DNA of 7,402 nucleotides, from the NCBI GenBank assembly GCA_015522395.1, contig WAMH01000106.1, positions 1 through 7,402 of the forward strand, read 5' to 3'. The translations under genes were made by a program, and so were the position numbers. This document shows, piece by piece, positions 3,374 through 7,402 of this stretch (its first letter is position 1; each line of letters starts with the position of its first letter). The notes below the pieces were generated by a model. That model did not search any database, had not been told where the DNA came from, and worked only from the letters and a program-made list of their open reading frames with translations. The stretch is from Thermococcus sp. (GTDB lineage: Archaea > Methanobacteriota_B > Thermococci > Thermococcales > Thermococcaceae).

Positions 3374-6300
3374 TCAGAGAACCCTGTAGAAGCCCGCCCT
3401 CGGCTCGTAGATTCTCGCGTCCCTCTTCAGGTCGTTCAGCAGCTTCCTAATGTCGTTCTCCGTGCCTATCCCAGCCTGCTTGGCCGCCTCGATGACCCTG
3501 TCCTCCGGCGCACCGAACTCGCCCTCGCTCTCAAGGTTCTTGATGATGTCGATGAGCCTGTCGATCTTGTTTATCTTCCTCGAGCTTTTACCGACCTCAA
3601 GGATCGATATGTCGAGCGTTCCCTCCTCGTCCGTGGCAATGGTCCTTATCATCTCCTCGATTATCTGGATCGCAGCCCTCGCATCCTCTCTCGTAACCGT
3701 CTCGCTCAGGCGCATCCTCGCGTGAGCCTCGCTGAGACGGATAAGGGCCTCGAGCTGTCTAGCGGTAACTGGAATCGGTTGAACGCCTTCATCCTCTCCC
3801 GAGCGCTTGAACCCCTTTCTCATTCTTACATAATAGCGCTTTATCTCGTCCATGGCTTCCCTGCTTAAGACGGGATGGACGTTCTTCCTCGCGTAGGCTA
3901 TGTACTTCTTGAGCAGGTCGTAGGGTATCTTCGGCGTCACCGCCTCGGCCTCTCCCCTGCGGACCTTGAGGATGTGCTCCGCTATCTGGGAATCCACTTT
4001 CTCGTCCGGTTCGTCGAGAAGGAGGAAGATCAGGTCGAAACGGCTTAGCAAGGTGGGCGGAAGGTCGAGCTGCTCTGGAAGAGACTTGTGCCTGTTGAAG
4101 CGCCCGTACTTCGGGTTTGCGGCCGCTATGACGGTCGTTCTCGAGTTTAGGGTTGCCGTGATGCCTGCCTTGGAGATGCTGATGCTGTTGTGAAGGACAA
4201 GCCCGTGGGAGACGAAGAGGTGATGAGGTTCGATTGTAACGTCGTAGACCCACTCCCAGCGGTCGTTGGTTATCTCTTCAACCTCCACCACGCGGAGGAA
4301 GCGGACGTTGCCCTTGGCGAATGCCTTTACCTCCTCCAGCTTCTTTTCCACTTCATTCAACCTTTTCTCGGCGAGTTTCATGAACGCCCTAACGGTCTCC
4401 TCATGCCTCTTCTTCAGCCTGTACAATGTGGTGGAATACGGCCTACTAAGCCTCTTCGATAGTTCCTTGACAGTTACGAATCTCTTCAAGCCATCAACGT
4501 CCCCGCGTTCGAGGGATGCTTTAATCTCCTTGAGCCTTTTCTCCGCCCTCTCAAGTAGCTCGAGGACTGTTTCCCTATGGACGTTCTGGTTCTCCTTAAT
4601 GTTGCTCGTCAGCCTTCCGTCGTTGACGTGTAGGGTGTTGAGGGCTTCCCTGAGTTCTCTTGCTATCTCCACGGGAAGGACGTCGCGGTAGTTGCGTTTT
4701 CTCTTTGAAGTCTCCACGAGTGCCCTTATCTTTTCAATCCTCGGATCATCAGCCACGATCTCGGCAAACCTTTCCATGTCCGTCGTCCCGCTCACTATGA
4801 CCTTGTAGTACTCCTTACCTTTCCGCTTCTCCTCGAAGACGTAGGAGTACACTCCAAGGCTCAGGAGGATATCCTGAAGGTCTTCGGCCATCCTCTTCGA
4901 GGAAGTCGTCAGCCCGACCCGGTATTTATCGACGAAGCCATCCCCTTTGAAGAAGGCGTTGAGGAAAGCCCTCTTGGCGTTATCGCTGGCTCCCAGTATC
5001 CTGACCGGCACCCTCTTCCTCCTTGCGGGTCTCTCACCTCCCTTCTCTGGGAACGCCTCGGGGAATTCCCTCTTAAGCCGCTCATAGAACTCTTTAGAGA
5101 TGACGCGGATAGTGTAGAGCCTCCTCTCCCCGGCTCTCTCGCGTATATGGACGTTGTACTTGAGGCCAAGCTTTCTGAGGAGGGCTTTGAACTCCTCGAC
5201 GAGCTTTTCGCCAGTATTGGTGAAGCCGACCTCGTAGTAACCGTTTGAAGGATTAACGTAGGGGAACCCCTCCGAAAGGAGGAAGCCGAGAAGTTTAGCA
5301 GTCTCTTCACTGACATCTTCATTTTCAGTTGGTGGATACCTCCTAACCGCCACCGCGAGGTCGTCCTTGGAGACCTTCTCCGCGGGCTTCTCGACTATTT
5401 CTCCCTTCTCCCAGACGAGTACGGGGTGCTCTGGAGTTACCGTTATCTCCCTGCCGTTCGAGAACCTTATGCGTATGAACCTCTCCGGTGCTTTATGCCT
5501 GCTCACGCGGTCTGCTTTGACCTTCACGATCTCCTTCCTCTCAAGGTCATAGGCGAGGAGTTCTATGCTGTCAACGGGCAGTATCTCGGTGTTTCTGCCG
5601 AGAATTACCTTATCGCGGTTCTTCTCGATGAGTTCGTCTATCAGCTCGCCGATCTTGACCTTCCTGCCGTCGGCGAGCATTATTTCGAAATCGTGGTGGT
5701 AGCTCTGCTGCTCCAGCGCTTCATGTATGGCGCTCCTATCGCGGTCGCTCATCTTGTCGAACTCGTCTATGCAGTTGTGAACGATTATCCCCTCGGCGAC
5801 AAAGTTGTGCTCTCCCGGGACGTAGAGGTCGTAGACGTAACCATCGTAGGGAATCTTTTCGATTGAGACTATTTCATCGAGGAAGTAGTCCCTGGTTGAG
5901 AGAATTTCGAGTTTTGTCCTGAGGGGTGCATCAAGGAGGTGGCCTATTCTTTCGAGGATTTTTCTTACCTGCCCCCTGCTCGGGGGATATTTCCCTTTTG
6001 CATATGCGTAAACGGTGCTCCAGAGCCCCTCCTTCTGAAGAACCGTCGAGGGAATCTTCTCTATTATCTCCCTGGCCGCTCTCTTAACGGGTTCTGAGGG
6101 CAGTTTGTCGCTCGCAGGGGAGACGATGTGTTTGCGGTCTGGAATGTCCCTGACCTTAACACTGTAGTTCTCAACAGCCTTCAGGAGGTTGGCAACGTCT
6201 TCTCTGCCCGTTATCCTTATCCTGTTGACGCCCTTACCCGGGACTACCTTTGCGTACACGTCAAACCGTCTCAGGAGCATCGCGAACGCCCTGTCTTTCT

Positions 6301-7402
6301 CAACGTCGTTGGAGAGCAGGAACTCCACGTGAACGACGTCCCCCTTGGAGCTGTGCTTTATTGAAACGCAGCCGTCTGAGTCCAGTGCTCCAGCTACAAA
6401 TCCCTTTAGGGCCTCGCCATCGAGCAGGAATGCGTTCCTAAGGCCGTCTCCAGTTATGTAGTCAAAGAGGTACGCAATAAGCGGTGAGCTTACGTGGAAG
6501 GTTATAGATTCGCTTTCCACCTCGTTGCCAGCGACCTTACTCTTAGTCTTGCGCTGGTATTCCCTTAGCTCGTCCCCATAAAACGCCCTGAAAGCCCCCC
6601 TGATTTTTTCTATCTGCTTATTGTGGACTTTTGACTGGACGATCCTTACGTGCACCCTGCTTCCGTTCCTTATTATCCATCCGTCCCCGTACAAGAAGCC
6701 GAGGAAGTAGGCAAGCTCTGGGGTGATATACGCGACCTTCAGCCTCTCGCGTCTGTACTTGGGACCGTAAGTTAAGGGTCTCCTCTTCCATTCCTCGTAG
6801 ATGCCAAAATCCTTCAGTATCCTCCTGAATACCCCCACTTTGATGGAGCTTTTGCCTGAGAGGAAGTCCTTGGATATGCCGTACTCCCTGTTGAATTCCG
6901 AGAGGGTTCTGAACCTCCTCAGGACTTCCGCTTTCAGTTCCTCTTTTTCCTCTCTGCTGAGCTTAACCCTCCACTCCTCTGGCAGAATGTCGAGTATGTA
7001 AACCCGCTCTTTAACCTTGGGGAGTTTGAGCGGGGCAACAATTCTGTCACCAACCCCGAATTTTTCCGCCTCCTTCCACTCCAAGGTTTGACCATCAATT
7101 AGCAGGTGGTCTGGAGTTAGTGTTACTTCATTGCCAGAGCGGAATTTCAGCCTGAGTAGCTCGCCTTTCCAGGGCTTCCTGCGGATTACCGTGGCCTTTG
7201 ATGTCTTTGTCTTCATGCTTCCGAGGTCGAGGGCTACAACGCTCATCTCCTTCTCTTGGATGTCCACGACTTGGCCGTCGGAGAGGGCTTTGTATGACTT
7301 GTTCAGCTCAAAAAGGTCTTCTATTCTCCGGTATTTGCCATCAATGAGGACCTTTGAGTCCGGGTGCAAGCAGGCGAATCCGCCGTCCGCTAAGACGAGA
7401 AC
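3374..7402 (-). CDS. mcm: Replicative DNA helicase MCM (Cdc21-type), 3' part, interrupted by two inteins
   Basis: The gene runs off the high-coordinate edge, leaving 1342 codons before TGA at 3376-3374. Only 303 of these encode helicase. The extein pieces are VLVLADGGFA (7402-7373), a 23-residue piece beginning CIDEFDKM and ending EALEQQ (5773-5705), and 270 C-terminal residues (4186-3374). Joined, they give the MCM AAA+ core: Walker B (ACIDE), the SISISKAGITATLNSRTTVIAAANP segment (first and second halves at C-extein 1-25) with the sensor 1 Asn in AAANP, the arginine finger in LLSRFDLIF (Arg at 4042-4040), a sensor 2 helix in VTARQLEALIRL, and a C-terminal winged helix. The N-terminal domain and Walker A lie outside the window. 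MCM hexamers unwind DNA at the replication fork, so both inteins must splice out for function. The frame is intact throughout. In Thermococcus kodakarensis the essential MCM paralogue is, from memory, beside a GINS gene; that cannot be checked here. Confidence 0.96.
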   Translation of the reverse strand, partial: VLVLADGGFACLHPDSKVLIDGKYRRIEDLFELNKSYKALSDGQVVDIQEKEMSVVALDLGSMKTKTSKATVIRRKPWKGELLRLKFRSGNEVTLTPDHLLIDGQTLEWKEAEKFGVGDRIVAPLKLPKVKERVYILDILPEEWRVKLSREEKEELKAEVLRRFRTLSEFNREYGISKDFLSGKSSIKVGVFRRILKDFGIYEEWKRRPLTYGPKYRRERLKVAYITPELAYFLGFLYGDGWIIRNGSRVHVRIVQSKVHNKQIEKIRGAFRAFYGDELREYQRKTKSKVAGNEVESESITFHVSSPLIAYLFDYITGDGLRNAFLLDGEALKGFVAGALDSDGCVSIKHSSKGDVVHVEFLLSNDVEKDRAFAMLLRRFDVYAKVVPGKGVNRIRITGREDVANLLKAVENYSVKVRDIPDRKHIVSPASDKLPSEPVKRAAREIIEKIPSTVLQKEGLWSTVYAYAKGKYPPSRGQVRKILERIGHLLDAPLRTKLEILSTRDYFLDEIVSIEKIPYDGYVYDLYVPGEHNFVAEGIIVHNCIDEFDKMSDRDRSAIHEALEQQSYHHDFEIMLADGRKVKIGELIDELIEKNRDKVILGRNTEILPVDSIELLAYDLERKEIVKVKADRVSRHKAPERFIRIRFSNGREITVTPEHPVLVWEKGEIVEKPAEKVSKDDLAVAVRRYPPTENEDVSEETAKLLGFLLSEGFPYVNPSNGYYEVGFTNTGEKLVEEFKALLRKLGLKYNVHIRERAGERRLYTIRVISKEFYERLKREFPEAFPEKGGERPARRKRVPVRILGASDNAKRAFLNAFFKGDGFVDKYRVGLTTSSKRMAEDLQDILLSLGVYSYVFEEKRKGKEYYKVIVSGTTDMERFAEIVADDPRIEKIRALVETSKRKRNYRDVLPVEIARELREALNTLHVNDGRLTSNIKENQNVHRETVLELLERAEKRLKEIKASLERGDVDGLKRFVTVKELSKRLSRPYSTTLYRLKKRHEETVRAFMKLAEKRLNEVEKKLEEVKAFAKGNVRFLRVVEVEEITNDRWEWVYDVTIEPHHLFVSHGLVLHNSISISKAGITATLNSRTTVIAAANPKYGRFNRHKSLPEQLDLPPTLLSRFDLIFLLLDEPDEKVDSQIAEHILKVRRGEAEAVTPKIPYDLLKKYIAYARKNVHPVLSREAMDEIKRYYVRMRKGFKRSGEDEGVQPIPVTARQLEALIRLSEAHARMRLSETVTREDARAAIQIIEEMIRTIATDEEGTLDISILEVGKSSRKINKIDRLIDIIKNLESEGEFGAPEDRVIEAAKQAGIGTENDIRKLLNDLKRDARIYEPRAGFYRVL
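4187..5704 (-). mobile_element. MCM intein 2 (Ser1 type, 506 aa) with LAGLIDADG homing endonuclease and helical insert
   Basis: The intein begins with Ser1 (SYHHDFEIMLADGRKVKI) and ends LVLHN506, followed by extein Ser+1 (SISISKAG). The host junction reads GAGCAGCAG^AGCATCAGC. Splicing block B is GREITVTPEH (Thr90, His93), block F is WVYDVTIEPHHLFVSHG (485-501), and the end has the His-Asn pair (505-506). The homing endonuclease has block C LLGFLLSEGFP (138-148, acidic Glu145) and block E AFLNAFFKGDGFVDK (246-260, acidic Asp255). Both catalytic acids are present, so it may still cut DNA. Residues about 341-465 form a helical extension rich in Lys, Glu and Arg. It includes a helix-turn-helix-like VTVKELSKRLSRPYSTTLYR (410-429) flanked by coiled-coil-like helices. 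This probably adds DNA contacts. Boundaries come from the conserved MCM sequence on both sides. Confidence 0.95.
5774..7372 (-). mobile_element. MCM intein 1 (Cys1 type, 533 aa) in Walker B, with LAGLIDADG homing endonuclease
   Basis: The intein begins with Cys1 (CLHPDSKVLIDGKY) and ends IIVHN533, followed by extein Cys+1 (CIDEFDKM). The host junction reads GGATTCGCC^TGCATAGAC. Block B is NEVTLTPDHLLI (Thr86, His89), block F is YVYDLYVPGEHNFVAEG (512-528), and His532-Asn533 end the element. The endonuclease has block C YFLGFLYGDGWI (222-233, Asp230) and block E FVAGALDSDGCVS (325-337, Asp333). Both catalytic acids are kept, so it looks active. Two further helix-turn-helix-like stretches are visible, at about 157-190 (TLSEFNREYGISKDF onward) and 462-480 (YPPSRGQVRKILERIG). 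The first lies between the splicing block and the endonuclease; the second is near the C-terminal splicing half. The element sits one residue before the Walker B acids. Splicing is therefore essential for ATP hydrolysis by MCM. Confidence 0.95.

Noticed and set aside
3789..4253. Minus-strand 154-codon frame overlapping mcm out of frame
   Set aside because: Its product has low-complexity Arg/Pro/Ser composition and it overlaps the MCM ATPase region, so it is a frame shadow.
7367..7369. TTG near 7369 as a start of a separate gene
   Set aside because: The frame is open upstream through VLVLADGGFAC, the conserved MCM sequence before Walker B, so this is residue 2 of an intein inside mcm and not a start.
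1..7402. CRISPR array, tRNA, rRNA, insertion sequence or attachment site
   Set aside because: No regularly spaced repeats, tRNA-like sequence, transposase motif or terminal inverted repeats were seen; the only mobile elements are the two inteins.

Overview
The window looks like part of a Thermococcales chromosome, most likely Thermococcus rather than Pyrococcus. The reasons are the two large inteins in the replicative helicase MCM, an archaeal aIF2-beta gene next door, methylmalonyl-CoA-decarboxylase-type genes, strong GGAGGTG ribosome binding sites, archaeal TATA boxes with short leaders, and moderately GC-rich coding sequence. The genus is inferred; no rRNA or other marker is present. Every gene I can support lies on the minus strand, so transcription runs from high to low coordinates.

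Region by region, in the direction of transcription: (1) 7402-3374 is the 3' part of mcm. It begins just before the Walker B motif and is interrupted by two full-size inteins, 533 aa (7372-5774) and 506 aa (5704-4187), only 23 extein residues apart. The remaining MCM C-terminal part (4186-3374) carries sensor 1, the arginine finger, sensor 2 and a winged helix. (2) After a 74-nt gap with its own TATA box lies the aIF2-beta gene (3299-2868). (3) A 133-nt gap holds a promoter and several repeat and palindrome elements. (4) A tight three-gene cluster follows: mmdA carboxyltransferase (2734-1166), a small OadG-like membrane anchor (1156-770) and a biotin carrier protein (767-309). The gaps between them are 9 and 2 nt, so they are almost certainly co-transcribed and probably translationally coupled. 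(5) A 173-nt AT-rich spacer contains T-tracts, repeated ACCGA/TCGGT elements, a near-palindrome and a promoter. (6) At the low-coordinate edge is the N-terminus of a CstA-family transporter (135-1).

Functionally, the window joins chromosome replication (MCM), translation initiation (aIF2-beta) and acyl-CoA metabolism linked to the membrane. The decarboxylase cluster encodes carboxyltransferase, membrane anchor and biotin carrier but not the Na+-pumping beta subunit: the next gene is cstA instead. The most striking feature is the pair of homing-endonuclease inteins in the MCM ATPase core. They use different nucleophiles (Cys in the first, Ser in the second) and must both be removed before the Walker B and sensor 1 elements can be joined into a working ATPase. 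Two-intein archaeal MCM (Cdc21) genes are already known, so this is unusual but not without precedent. The less described material is in the promoter regions of mmdA and cstA.
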